A stretch of 64,000 bases of DNA from Bryobacter sp. (GTDB lineage Bacteria; Acidobacteriota; Terriglobia; Bryobacterales; Bryobacteraceae), in NCBI GenBank assembly GCA_022843625.1, contig JALHNH010000002.1:310001-374000 (forward strand), in the 5' to 3' direction. How positions within the stretch are numbered: position 1 is the first letter of the stretch; each line of letters opens with the position of its first letter. Position numbers and translations under genes: made by a program. The notes beneath the pieces are model-generated. The model had not been told where the DNA came from. It saw nothing but the letters and a program-made list of their open reading frames with translations, and searched no databases. Positions 9,796 through 19,173 of the stretch are shown here, piece by piece.

Positions 9796-12396
9796 TTAGC
9801 GAACCGTTACAAAATCATTGTGGTTGAGCAGGACATGAACGAGGCTCTCACGCGCCCGCTGGGCAGGGTCGGCAGAAGGCTTGACAATTGCCTCAGTACC
9901 GCTGGTGAAGGCAGTCAGTTTGGTGGGATCCCGATAGAGTGCAGCCTGCGCGGCTAAAAAGGCAGTAGATTCACGAGACTCCTCGATTGATGGAGGCCGG
10001 CCGAGTAAGCGCTCGAAGGCAGCGCGCACAAATGCAAGGTCGGTTTTTTCGATACTTGTGATCTGGCCGGCAAGCATTCGTGAGATTGAAAAGCTCAACT
10101 GCCCGTTGGCCAGAGCCAGAGCCTGTTGCGGCACAATGCTCTCGCTTCGGGCAAAACACTCAATCGGACTTGCGACATCAAAGGCCTGTAGGACATCCAT
10201 CTGCAAGTCAGGGGCGGTTCGGAAGTAAAGGCTACGGCGAAAGACGGTATCGCCCTTTTTCTCGTCGATGTCCGGGCCACCCATCGCGGGGTCCAGTTTG
10301 CCGGCGAGGGAGAGCATGGAGTCACGCACGACCTCCGCTTCCATCCGTTTGACGTTCATCCGCCAGAGATAGTTATTGTCTGGATCGGTCTTGGCCTGGG
10401 CGCCGGAAGCACTGGAAAGCATGTAGGCCTCAGAGGTCACCATAAGCTTGTGCATGGCTTTCATGTCCCAGTCACGGGCCATGAATTCGACAGCCAGCCA
10501 GTCGAGCAACTCAGGATGTGAGGGAGCTTTGCCGCTCCGTCCGAAGTTGAAAACCGTAGGAACCAGTGGCTTCCCAAAATGACGCATCCACATGTCATTG
10601 ATCGCTACACGCGCGGTGAGCGGATTTTGTTTAGAAGCAATCCAGCGGGCAAGAGCGAGGCGGCGGCCAGTGCTGGTGGTCGGATACTTAAGCCCGACGG
10701 GAGTGTAGCCCTCGGCTGGCTCTTTGAGGGCTTTCACTGCCTCTTCGAGTTTTGCGGTTGCCCTGCCGATCTTTTTTTCATCCTGGCCGGCTTGCTCAAA
10801 TTCATACTTCGCGGCGACGATGCCGGCCTCGGCGTGCAGGCGATTGGCGGCCTGTTCGAGCTTGCGTGCTTCTTCGCCCAACTTCTCGGCATCGGGTGGA
10901 ACGGGCGTCTGCACCGAGGCCATGTCGGCACGTATGCGCGCCTCAAGTGCGGGCACATCGGCTTTGGCGGCCTCAAGGCGCTTTCGCGCAGCAATCAGCA
11001 GAGGCTCCGGCTCAGGCTTGGCCTGCGCCTTCTTAAGATCCGCATCGGCTTTTTCAATCTTCGATTTTGCATCGGCGATCAAGTCTGCAGGAATGAACGA
11101 ACGGCTATCGGGGAAGTAGGCTTCCAGCGGCAAATCGATGGGCGTTATCTTCAGGCTGGTTGCGCCGAAGAGCTTCGGCACTGCCGGCTCGAGTTGGATG
11201 GTTTGATCGGGATTGTTCTCATTGCCACGGATGAAGCGATACGTTGGCCGCGCGGCATCGGCATCATAAACACGCGGCAGACCGTCCTTCAGGATGTCGG
11301 CTTGGCCGGACACTCGATCAGTGCGCACCTCATGTGGCTCGAAGAAGGCGCGAAAGCGGTAGTAATCAGCCTGCGGAATCGGATCGTATTTGTGCGAGTG
11401 GCAGCGTGCGCACTTCATCGTCAAGCCGAGGAAGCCGGCCGAGGTGTACTCGACAACATCACCCAACCAGACATTGCGATTGAACAGATACCAGTTGCGG
11501 GCGAGGTATCCGGTGGCCCGCGCGACGGACGCATCACCAGGTGCCAATTCGTCACCAGCCAGCATTTCTTCGATCATCCGGCTATAGGGCTTGTTCTGGT
11601 TGAGAGATTCCACAGTCCAATCGCGCCAGCGCCAGATGTGGCGTTGCGAGTAGCGGACCTGATTGCTGTTCCTATATCCGTACCAGTCGGAGTACCTCCA
11701 GATGTCGAGCCAATGGCGGCCCCATCGCTCGCCATAACCAGGGTTGGCAAGCAGGCGATCCACCAGCGCCGTGTATGAGCCAGGGTCTTTGCTGGAAACG
11801 AAATCCTTCACTTCGGCGGGAGTGGGAGGAACGCCAATCAGGTCAAGGTAAAGACGCCGTATCAGAGTGGGCTTGTCTGCGAGAGCCACGGGCTTCAACT
11901 GCTGCTTTACTCGCTCTGCTTCGAGAAAAGCATCGATTGGGTTGCGCTGCTTTGCGCTCGCGGGAAGGGCGGGGCGCGCGGGATTGCGAAAGGCCCAGTG
12001 CTTGCTTACTTCGGTTGGGTCTACCCGGTCGGGGTCGAAGACGGGCTCGTCAAATTCGGCCCCACTGCGGATCCAGTCAGCGATACGGGCTATCTGCGAA
12101 TCGGCGAGCTTTTTGCCTTTGAAGGGCATGCCTGGTTCTGTAATCCTGGCAACGGATTTATAAAGTGGCGATTCGTCCGGCTTGCCCGGCAGAACCACCG
12201 GACCATGCTCGCTACCCTTCAGCATCCCCTCGCGGGTGGAAAGATCAAGCCCACCCTGCTTTACGCGAGCGTTGTGACAGGGGAGACAGGAAGATTGAAA
12301 GAGCGGCTGAATGTGTTCGCGATACAGATCGGAATTCTGCGCGAAGCTGCTGCATGCGGTAAGCAGGAAGGCACCGGCAAGAAACATTTTCCGCAT
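9796..12396 (-). CDS. PSCyt1/DUF1549/DUF1553 cytochrome protein, probable lipoprotein
   Basis: 866 residues from the ATG at 12396; a TTG seven codons upstream is a weaker alternative. The leader contains a lipobox-like LTAC (12-15), so the protein may be membrane-anchored. Haem motif CLPCH lies at 37-41, followed by DUF1549 (LIRRLYLDLIGVPPTPAEV; second motif CARCHSHKYDPIPQADYYRF). A charged, Ala/Lys/Glu-rich coiled coil then precedes DUF1553 (LARWIASKQNPLTARVAIND). The coiled coil is absent from the paralogue at 3909, so the two modules have different architectures. It forms an operon with the DUF1501 gene 12 bases downstream. Confidence 0.9.
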   Translation of the reverse strand: MRKMFLAGAFLLTACSSFAQNSDLYREHIQPLFQSSCLPCHNARVKQGGLDLSTREGMLKGSEHGPVVLPGKPDESPLYKSVARITEPGMPFKGKKLADSQIARIADWIRSGAEFDEPVFDPDRVDPTEVSKHWAFRNPARPALPASAKQRNPIDAFLEAERVKQQLKPVALADKPTLIRRLYLDLIGVPPTPAEVKDFVSSKDPGSYTALVDRLLANPGYGERWGRHWLDIWRYSDWYGYRNSNQVRYSQRHIWRWRDWTVESLNQNKPYSRMIEEMLAGDELAPGDASVARATGYLARNWYLFNRNVWLGDVVEYTSAGFLGLTMKCARCHSHKYDPIPQADYYRFRAFFEPHEVRTDRVSGQADILKDGLPRVYDADAARPTYRFIRGNENNPDQTIQLEPAVPKLFGATSLKITPIDLPLEAYFPDSRSFIPADLIADAKSKIEKADADLKKAQAKPEPEPLLIAARKRLEAAKADVPALEARIRADMASVQTPVPPDAEKLGEEARKLEQAANRLHAEAGIVAAKYEFEQAGQDEKKIGRATAKLEEAVKALKEPAEGYTPVGLKYPTTSTGRRLALARWIASKQNPLTARVAINDMWMRHFGKPLVPTVFNFGRSGKAPSHPELLDWLAVEFMARDWDMKAMHKLMVTSEAYMLSSASGAQAKTDPDNNYLWRMNVKRMEAEVVRDSMLSLAGKLDPAMGGPDIDEKKGDTVFRRSLYFRTAPDLQMDVLQAFDVASPIECFARSESIVPQQALALANGQLSFSISRMLAGQITSIEKTDLAFVRAAFERLLGRPPSIEESRESTAFLAAQAALYRDPTKLTAFTSGTEAIVKPSADPAQRARESLVHVLLNHNDFVTVR

Positions 12397-12560
12397 AATA
12401 CTGTCAGGGTAATCCAACCAGAAAGCAAAAACGATAGGATCTTTTCATGCTTGTCGATTGGCACAGCCACTTTCGGGATTATCCCAAACTCTTTTCTGAA
12501 GGCTTCAGGATGCAGCCCTCTCCCGCAACCCCCTGGAAATCTTGCGAATAGGCAAATAAC

Positions 12561-13592
12561 ATGCTTCGAGTTATACATAATTTTGCGGACATCGACTTCG
12601 AGCTCCCCGGCAAACATCACTACCAGGTTGCTTTCCATTGCGATGGCACGTGGGGCTACTCATTAGTCCCCCTTACGGTGATCAACGGGCTCGGCGGATC
12701 GAACCCGAATGGCGTGCTTTGCTTCGGAGGAACACACGGCAATGAATACGAAGGGCAGGTTGGCGTCAAGCGGCTTTGTACTGATCTCGACCCGCAGCAG
12801 ATTGCCGGGCGAATCATTCTGATGCCTCGGCTCAGTGAAAGCGCTTGCGAAGCCAATTCACGCGTGTCACCGCTGGACGGCGTCAACATGAATCGAGCCT
12901 TCCCGGGGAGCCCGCGTGGCACAATCTCTTCGCGAATTGCGAATTTCGTTAAGACGCGCGTCTTCCCACTGGGGCGCATCGTGATCGACATCCACTCGGG
13001 CGGTATGGAAGGGGCCTTTCCGCATTGCACTTCCTTCCACCCGATTCCCAACCCTGCGCAGCAGGCAGAAACGGCGCAAGTAGCAAGGCTCTTTGACACA
13101 GGATTTACTTTGATCTATTCGAGCGCAATGGCTTCCGGACTCCTTACCGACGAAGCAGAGGCCGAAGGCAAGATCACGATCGGGAGCGAGTTTGGTGCAG
13201 GAGCGTCACTCGATCGCCTTGGAGTACAGCATACGTATGAGGGCATAAAAAATGTAATGCGCCATTATCAGATGATCGAGGGCGAGGTTCAAAAGATTCG
13301 CCCGGCCCCAGCAGCGCCAACACGGTTGATTGAGGCTGCCAAGCTCGATGCCTACATTCCTGCCCCGCGAGACGGTGTGTGGGAGCCAGTGGTGGCCCCC
13401 GGCCAGTTTGTGCGACGAGGAGAACTGCTGGGCCGCATGCACGACTTCTCCGATCACTCATCGCCCGCCCTGGAGATTATGACTCCCAGGGACGGCTGGA
13501 TAGCGATGCTGCATCTCTCGGCAAGACCGCATAAAGGGCAAACCTTGTTTGTCATTGCTAATGAAGTGGACTGGAGCACCATCCTCCCGTGA
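12561..13592 (+). CDS. Succinylglutamate desuccinylase/aspartoacylase (M14-type) family deacylase
   Basis: 343 residues, cytoplasmic, no signal peptide. Zinc-site signature: HGNEYEG (ligands H59 and E62), NMNRAFPG (109-116) and DIHSGG (third ligand H145). The C-terminal ~90 residues form a small beta domain typical of the AstE/AspA/DoeB branch. These enzymes remove an acyl group from an N-acylated amino acid or similar amide. The substrate here is not evident; N-acetyl-diaminobutyrate deacetylase (DoeB)-like activity is one possibility, but no ectoine genes are adjacent. It stands alone, divergent from the cytochrome module and convergent with the RES toxin. Confidence 0.8.
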   Translation: MLRVIHNFADIDFELPGKHHYQVAFHCDGTWGYSLVPLTVINGLGGSNPNGVLCFGGTHGNEYEGQVGVKRLCTDLDPQQIAGRIILMPRLSESACEANSRVSPLDGVNMNRAFPGSPRGTISSRIANFVKTRVFPLGRIVIDIHSGGMEGAFPHCTSFHPIPNPAQQAETAQVARLFDTGFTLIYSSAMASGLLTDEAEAEGKITIGSEFGAGASLDRLGVQHTYEGIKNVMRHYQMIEGEVQKIRPAPAAPTRLIEAAKLDAYIPAPRDGVWEPVVAPGQFVRRGELLGRMHDFSDHSSPALEIMTPRDGWIAMLHLSARPHKGQTLFVIANEVDWSTILP

Positions 13593-13656
13593 AGATCGTC
13601 GACGTCGAATCGCAGAAGAATCTTCTGGTTGGGCGTTCTTAGCCTGATGCTGGAAC

Positions 13657-14364
13657 TCAACTGGGAAAGGCAAAGACGAAGCGCTCCCGCTCTCGCTGCC
13701 AGACAGCCGCATCGATTGTCACAGTCAGGTACCAGGTTTCACGAGCGAGCGGTTGACGAGGGCGGATAGCGCTGGGGTTGAGGATGGCGTAGCAGAGGCC
13801 GGATTCGGGGTCTCGAACGGATTGATAGGCGATCCAGTGCATGTCCAGTGTGCGAGCTTCCCGCGCTAGCGACTGGGTAGCGATGTAGGAGGAGGGATCG
13901 GTCCACAGATTTTGCCATTTGGTGAACGGGCGCGCGGTGAGATCGATGCCCTGGCCGGTGGCACCGAGTTGGAAGAGGGTTTGAGCCGCAGCCGGAATGT
14001 TAATGAGGCCGGGGCTATCGCGGAGGAAGCGGCAGCGCCAGTATCCCATTTCCGCGCAGGCCGTGCGGCGGTCCGTGGCGGAGTAGAGTACGCCGGGGTC
14101 GGGCCAGAGTCGGAAGCGTGAGCCGTGACGGGACGGAGGATATCGAAACGGTGTTGCGAGAAGGTAGTGGAGTTTCTCAGTGCTGGGAGGAAGAGGGGGT
14201 TTCGATTCTTCGAGGATGCGCTCGAGGAGTTCCTGGCGGACAGGATCGTTGTTAGTAAGTCGAAGGGTCGATACAACGTGCTGGGCTTCTACAGCCCGCC
14301 AGGATTTGAATGGACGCGTCTGGCGGGCAGCGGCGATTTGTCTAGACGTTGGCGCGGGAAGCAT
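13657..14364 (-). CDS. RES domain toxin (NAD+ phosphorylase family)
   Basis: 235 residues with a RES domain covering roughly residues 70-220. The conserved pattern is visible: FRYP, GSRFR with R83/R85, Y94 in VLYSA, E105 in TACAE, and a later Ser-containing segment. Characterised relatives (MbcT, ParT, Res) deplete or use NAD+ in the cytoplasm, causing growth arrest. It overlaps the upstream Xre/MbcA antitoxin gene by 23 bases, with antitoxin first, the standard order for this type II pair. It is fully intact. Confidence 0.88.
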   Translation of the reverse strand: MLPAPTSRQIAAARQTRPFKSWRAVEAQHVVSTLRLTNNDPVRQELLERILEESKPPLPPSTEKLHYLLATPFRYPPSRHGSRFRLWPDPGVLYSATDRRTACAEMGYWRCRFLRDSPGLINIPAAAQTLFQLGATGQGIDLTARPFTKWQNLWTDPSSYIATQSLAREARTLDMHWIAYQSVRDPESGLCYAILNPSAIRPRQPLARETWYLTVTIDAAVWQRERERFVFAFPS

Positions 14365-14737
14365 CGAGATATTGGACTACAGACACAAGGCCGGTGATTT
14401 CACCAAGAAGGCTTGCAGGTGAAGCCGCGAGCGTTGTGTTGTGATTGCGCAACCATTGCCGGGACACTTCGTCGTTGCCGCCTGTGATGGAATCCAAAGA
14501 CCGGAAGAGGCGGATGAAGAGGGCGGCAAGTTGCCATTCTTTTGAATCGGGGTCGAGGAGGTAGCGGCCAGAGGCCATTCGAGAGACACTCGCCGGACTC
14601 AGTCCGAGGATTCGCGCGAGTTCCACCTGAGACAGGGAAAGGATCGCAGCAGTCTTGAGTGTGGCTTCAGTCAGGGTTTGACGAGCTGCCTCAGCGTGCG
14701 TACTCTCTGTGGGAATGCCAGAAATCAATGGCTGCAT
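14342..14737 (-). CDS. Xre/MbcA/ParS family antitoxin of the RES toxin
   Basis: 131 residues. Residues ~34-60 form a helix-turn-helix (LSQVELARILGLSPASVSRM). The C-terminal half (FIRLFRSLDSITGGNDEVSRQWLRNH) is the MbcA/ParS toxin-binding domain that blocks the RES active site. As in related pairs it probably represses its own promoter, in the 95-bp gap before the divergent gene at 14833. That gap contains a duplicated CTAAGG (14788-14793 and 14804-14809), though no operator is certain. Confidence 0.87.
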   Translation of the reverse strand: MQPLISGIPTESTHAEAARQTLTEATLKTAAILSLSQVELARILGLSPASVSRMASGRYLLDPDSKEWQLAALFIRLFRSLDSITGGNDEVSRQWLRNHNTTLAASPASLLGEITGLVSVVQYLDASRANV

Positions 14738-14832
14738 CAGATTTGCTCCTGTAATTATTCTTTCACATTATTTCTGCTGAAAGCATTCTAAGGCACTCCC
14801 TTACTAAGGTGAGACTATGAGACTTTAGGGAT

Positions 14833-15627
14833 ATGACCCGCAGAGATTTGCTAAGTGGATCGTTGGCCGCGAGTTTGGTTGCGGCTCCAGCCCAGCTGAA
14901 GTTGATTGCGCACCGGGGTGGGATCGTGGATGAGACTCATGCCGAGAACAGCATTGGTTCTGTGGAAGAAGCGATAAAGCGTGGCTACTGGATGATTGAG
15001 GTTGATGTGCGGGCGACGCTGGATGGGGAGCCCGTATTACAACATGATGCGACTCTCGAGCGATTCTATGGCGTGAAGCGACGTCCAGAAGAAATGAGCT
15101 GGCGCGAACTCAGCCAGTTGAGGGCCGAACCAGGCGGGACGAGTCCGATTCACTTCGATGCGTTGTGCCAGATGTGTAAGGGCAAGATCCGGCTGATGCT
15201 GGATATCAAGAACGCTTCGATGCCGGTTGAGTTTTATGAGCGGATGCGCAAGAGCATGGACAAGGCAGGTTTGCTTGAGACGGCTTACATGCTGGGTGGC
15301 GACCGGTGGCGCAACGTCTTTGGCCCGGGTGGCACAAGAGAATCTGCGAACCGGAAGGCGCTGGCTGCAGCGGCGAATCGGGGTGAAGACGTAAAGAAGC
15401 GCTACTTTCTGTTTGAACTAGCCAGTGAGGTTGACGCAGAAGCGCTGGATTTGTGCAAACGGCTTGGGGTTGATGCCGTTGCGGCCGTTAATACCTTTCG
15501 CTATACGATGGCTACGCGTGATGAATGGGAAGGGCCCAAGGAGGACATCCAGAGGCTACTGGGCCTGGGCGTCAGCACTTACCAGATTGATTCCAGATAC
15601 GAACCGCTATTGAGGAATCGGCGATAG
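14833..15627 (+). CDS. Exported glycerophosphodiester phosphodiesterase
   Basis: 264 residues with a short Tat-like/hydrophobic leader (TRRDLLSGSLAASLVAAPA). GDPD-family active-site residues are all present: H27-R28 (AHRGG), E38-N39 (AEN), E56 and D58 (IEVDVR) and H71 (LQHDATL). The family hydrolyses glycerophosphodiesters to glycerol 3-phosphate and an alcohol using a divalent metal. The leader predicts a periplasmic or membrane-associated enzyme. It is divergent from the RES-Xre pair and 31 bases ahead of the large propeller gene. Confidence 0.85.
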   Translation: MTRRDLLSGSLAASLVAAPAQLKLIAHRGGIVDETHAENSIGSVEEAIKRGYWMIEVDVRATLDGEPVLQHDATLERFYGVKRRPEEMSWRELSQLRAEPGGTSPIHFDALCQMCKGKIRLMLDIKNASMPVEFYERMRKSMDKAGLLETAYMLGGDRWRNVFGPGGTRESANRKALAAAANRGEDVKKRYFLFELASEVDAEALDLCKRLGVDAVAAVNTFRYTMATRDEWEGPKEDIQRLLGLGVSTYQIDSRYEPLLRNRR

Positions 15628-15658
15628 AACTGCGTTAGCCTAGGCGGATAGAATCCAA

Positions 15659-18592
15659 ATGCCGCGCCAATTTCTCATTTTTTTGCTGGCTCTTTGCCCC
15701 GTTCTGGCCCAATCAATCAAGGTGGACTCGCTGCGCTATGCCAATATGCGCTACCGGATGGTTGGACCGGAGCGTGGTGGCCGCGTTACAGCTATAGCCG
15801 GCGTTACATCGCAACCCCTCACTTACTACATGGGTTCTACTGGTGGCGGCGTCTGGAAGACCACCGACGCTGGCATACGATGGACCAACATCTCGGATGG
15901 GTTCTTCTCTGTCGGCTCGATGGGTGCTATCGAGGTGAGCGAATCGAATCCCAACATCATCTATGCCGGAACCGGGTCTTCCAAAATTCGAAGCAATGTC
16001 TCAATCGGCCGCGGCATCTACAAATCGACCGACGCGGGCAAGACCTGGAGCTTTCTCGGCCTTCGGGATACAGGCCAAATTTCGACCATTCGGATCCACC
16101 CAACCAATTCTGATATCGTCTACGTGGCCGCGCTCGGCAATCCCTTTGTACCCAATCCCGACCGAGGTGTCTTCCGCAGCAAAGACGGCGGCAAGACCTG
16201 GCAGAAGGTGCTCTTCCAATCCGAAGAACTTGGAGCTGCTGACCTTGAGATCGAGCCTGGCAATCCAAACGTTTTGTACGCCAGCCTTTGGAAAGGCCAA
16301 CGCAAGCCCTGGACCATCATCAGTGGCAGCAAAGAAGGTGGCATCTACAAAAGCCTGGACGGCGGCGACACCTGGAACAAACTCGGCATTGGTCTGCCTA
16401 CTGGTCTTTTCGGACGCTCCAATGTCGGGATTTCCGCAGCTAACCCCAAACGAGTCTACGCACTGATCGAAGCCAAGCCCGGCGCCGGCCTTTACCGCTC
16501 TGAAGACAGCGGAGCTACCTGGACTCTGATCAATGGAGCCGCCAACCTAATCACGAGGCCCTTTTACTACACGACCCTCGGCGTGGACCCGAGCAACGCC
16601 GACTCCCTCTACATTGGGAACGAAGCCTGGTTCCACTCCACAGACGGCGGCAAGTCCTTCCGCACCCGGCGTGTTCCTCATGGCGACAGTCACGACGTTT
16701 GGATCAATCCCAAGAACTCCCAATTTATGATCCAGGCCAACGACGGTGGCGCTAACGTATCGCTCGATGGCGGCAATAGCTGGAGCCGCATTACCAATCA
16801 ACCCACAGCCGAGATCTATCAGGTGGCGGTGGACAAACAATATCCCTACCTCATCTACGGAGCACAGCAGGACAACACAACGCTGATTGTCCCCAGCAGA
16901 CCTTTGAGCAACGGGCAACCCTACCGTGAAGGCCCGGGCTGCGAGACCGGGCCGATCATTCCTGACCCCGTTGACCCCAACATTGTTCTGGGTAGTTGCA
17001 AAGGCCAATTCAGCCGCCAGGACATCCGCACCGGCAATGAGATGCGCTACTGGATCGGGGCTCAATCACTGTACGGCAACCCTGGGGAAGCCCTGATTTA
17101 CCGCTTCCAACGAGTGTCACCGATGGAGGTGTCTCCGCATGACCCCAAGGTGGTTTATTACGGATCACAGTATATTCATCGCACCCGCAACGGCGGGGTG
17201 AATTGGGAGGTGATTAGCCCAGACCTCACCGCCAGGCCTCCGGGCACTCAAGAGGCAAGCGGCGAGCCGATCACCCGCGACGCTACCGGGGAAGAGGTCT
17301 ACTCAACGCTCTATGCCATCCGCGAATCGCCTGTTGCCAAAGGGGTGATCTGGGCTGGTGCAAACGACGGCCCCGTCCATGTCACGCGAGATAACGGCAA
17401 GACCTGGGCCAAGGTCACTCCGGCAGATCTGCCTACAGGAGGTCGAGTACAGAACATCGAACCAAGCCCGCACCGTGCTGGCTCCGCCTACCTCGCCATC
17501 CACCGCTACTTGCTGGGGGACTTTCATCCCTACCTCTACCGCACGGAAGATTATGGCAAGACCTGGAAACTACTCACGGACGGCAAGAACGGTATCGCGA
17601 TTGACGAGCCAACGAGAGTCGTACGAGAGGACCCTGACCGGGCTGGCCTACTCTACGCGGGCACCGAGTTTGGCATGTACATCAGCTTCAACAATGGCGA
17701 TAGCTGGCAGCGCTTCCAACTCAATCTGCCGGTAACGCCTATCACCGACCTTGTGGTTGCACACAAGGACCTGATCGTTGCCACTCAAGGCCGTTCTTTC
17801 TGGATCCTCGATAACCTCACACCGCTCCACCAGATGAGCGATGCCCCGAATGTTCTGTACAGTTCGCGGCGCGCAGTTCGCAGCCCGGGCCGTGCGGTAC
17901 TGGAAGGCCTGGAAGACCTGGCAGCCGGGATCCAATACCCTCGCCTAGGAGCTGAGATTGACTACTTCCTAAGCAATCCCGTAAAGGAGGCCAAGCTGGA
18001 GATCCTTGACTCCGGCGGAACTGTGATCCGGACTCTAACCGGTAACGAAGTCTCCTCTAAGGCAGGGCTTACCCGTTACATCTGGAACCTCCGTACTGAA
18101 GGCCCGGCAAACGCTTCCTCTCGCCAAGGAGGCCCGGTTGTGCCTCCCGGCAAGTATCTGGCTCGGCTGACAGCGGACAGCTTCAGTTCGACGAAGCCCT
18201 TCGATATGATCGAAGACCCTCGCATCACAGCCTCGGGCGTGACGCAAGCCGAACTGGAGGAGCAGTACCAGCACAATCTGCGCGTCCGCGATCTGGTGAG
18301 TGAAGCGAATCGATTGGTTGCTCGGGTCAAGAAGGCTCAAGACAGTCTTACCGGCAAGACGGCAGAAGCAGCCAAGCTGGCCAAACTCAATGAACTCGCG
18401 GCCAAGCTCATCACACCTTCGATCCGGTACAGCAAGCCCGAGCTACAGGCGCATATCAACTATCTCTATTCGATGACCGTCGGGGCGGATCAGAAGATTG
18501 GCCAGGACGCCATTGATCGCTATCTCATCCTCAAGAAGGAACTCGAAGAGCGGCTCGCGGAATTGATCGCTTTGGTTGGAGACCAGAACTAG
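15659..18592 (+). CDS. Large secreted Asp-box beta-propeller protein (sortilin/VPS10-like)
   Basis: 977 residues with a signal peptide (about 1-18). I count about eleven Asp-box motifs of the form S-x-D-x-G-x-T-W (for example KTTDAGIRWTN, KSTDAGKTWSF, RSKDGGKTWQK, RTEDYGKTWKL). They span most of the first 700 residues and predict one or two multi-bladed propellers. A C-terminal ~200 residues form a beta domain then a helical, Lys/Glu/Ala-rich tail. Such proteins are very common in Acidobacteria and are usually named glycosyl hydrolase-like or sialidase-like; no catalytic residues can be assigned. Its stop overlaps the convergent neighbour by 4 bases. Confidence 0.82.
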   Translation: MPRQFLIFLLALCPVLAQSIKVDSLRYANMRYRMVGPERGGRVTAIAGVTSQPLTYYMGSTGGGVWKTTDAGIRWTNISDGFFSVGSMGAIEVSESNPNIIYAGTGSSKIRSNVSIGRGIYKSTDAGKTWSFLGLRDTGQISTIRIHPTNSDIVYVAALGNPFVPNPDRGVFRSKDGGKTWQKVLFQSEELGAADLEIEPGNPNVLYASLWKGQRKPWTIISGSKEGGIYKSLDGGDTWNKLGIGLPTGLFGRSNVGISAANPKRVYALIEAKPGAGLYRSEDSGATWTLINGAANLITRPFYYTTLGVDPSNADSLYIGNEAWFHSTDGGKSFRTRRVPHGDSHDVWINPKNSQFMIQANDGGANVSLDGGNSWSRITNQPTAEIYQVAVDKQYPYLIYGAQQDNTTLIVPSRPLSNGQPYREGPGCETGPIIPDPVDPNIVLGSCKGQFSRQDIRTGNEMRYWIGAQSLYGNPGEALIYRFQRVSPMEVSPHDPKVVYYGSQYIHRTRNGGVNWEVISPDLTARPPGTQEASGEPITRDATGEEVYSTLYAIRESPVAKGVIWAGANDGPVHVTRDNGKTWAKVTPADLPTGGRVQNIEPSPHRAGSAYLAIHRYLLGDFHPYLYRTEDYGKTWKLLTDGKNGIAIDEPTRVVREDPDRAGLLYAGTEFGMYISFNNGDSWQRFQLNLPVTPITDLVVAHKDLIVATQGRSFWILDNLTPLHQMSDAPNVLYSSRRAVRSPGRAVLEGLEDLAAGIQYPRLGAEIDYFLSNPVKEAKLEILDSGGTVIRTLTGNEVSSKAGLTRYIWNLRTEGPANASSRQGGPVVPPGKYLARLTADSFSSTKPFDMIEDPRITASGVTQAELEEQYQHNLRVRDLVSEANRLVARVKKAQDSLTGKTAEAAKLAKLNELAAKLITPSIRYSKPELQAHINYLYSMTVGADQKIGQDAIDRYLILKKELEERLAELIALVGDQN

Positions 18593-19173
18593 CGTCGCAG
18601 GAACCAGGTGATTGCCGAGCCTAGAAGAAGTCCTACGGCCAAGCCACCAGCACCCACGTATTTCAAAGAATTTACAGCCTCATCGAGGAGAACGTTGTTG
18701 AAAACGTTGGCCGAGAGGTGCAAGCCAACGACCTTCCATTCGCCACTGATCCGGGCGATGGTGGTGGTCCATTTGGAACTCAATTTGAAGGGGCCGCGAA
18801 TGATAGGGAAGAATTCGTCTTCCATGGTCCCGTCGGCAATGGCGACGTTGCCATCTCCAAGGAATCGTGCGTGGCCGTGGAGCTTTGCCGATGTCATGTA
18901 CTTCGTCAGGATGCGATCTTTGCCTTTGACCATCCGGTCATAATAGGCGAGCACTTCGGCAGGCCCGCGCGAGACTTCACCATTGGCCCAGACTACGGTG
19001 ACGTTCTCGTCCATCTGCTTAGCCATAAGATCGAGACTTTGAGAATTGATGCTGCTTTCCACCGCATGGAAGATCTTGAGCAATTGCTCTCGGTCTGCTG
19101 CATGGGGGTCTGGGCTAGGAAGATCTTGGGCCATAGTGGTCAGTGTATACAAGAGCAGGATAGGCAGGCGCAT
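18589..19173 (-). CDS. SnoaL/NTF2-like (DUF4440-type) exported protein with C-terminal TM anchor
   Basis: 194 residues: signal peptide (1-15), an NTF2-like alpha+beta domain (about 30-155, with EQLLKIFHAVESSINSQSLD and GEWKVVGLHLS), then a C-terminal transmembrane segment (AGGLAVGLLLGSAITWFLRR). The fold usually binds small ligands or acts as a ketosteroid-isomerase-like scaffold; no function can be assigned. Its ATG overlaps the earliest possible ATG of the divergent phosphatidyltransferase gene inside a single CATG, so each gene's promoter must lie inside the other. Confidence 0.7.
   Translation of the reverse strand: MRLPILLLYTLTTMAQDLPSPDPHAADREQLLKIFHAVESSINSQSLDLMAKQMDENVTVVWANGEVSRGPAEVLAYYDRMVKGKDRILTKYMTSAKLHGHARFLGDGNVAIADGTMEDEFFPIIRGPFKLSSKWTTTIARISGEWKVVGLHLSANVFNNVLLDEAVNSLKYVGAGGLAVGLLLGSAITWFLRR

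Noticed and set aside
10579..11778. Open frame of 399 codons opposite the cytochrome gene at 9796-12396
   Set aside because: It is antisense to conserved DUF1549/DUF1553 sequence, including the CARCH motif, and has no domain of its own.
13614..13626. AGAAGA/TCTTCT palindrome between the deacylase and RES genes as a terminator
   Set aside because: A single-base loop and no T-run make it a poor terminator; it may be chance.
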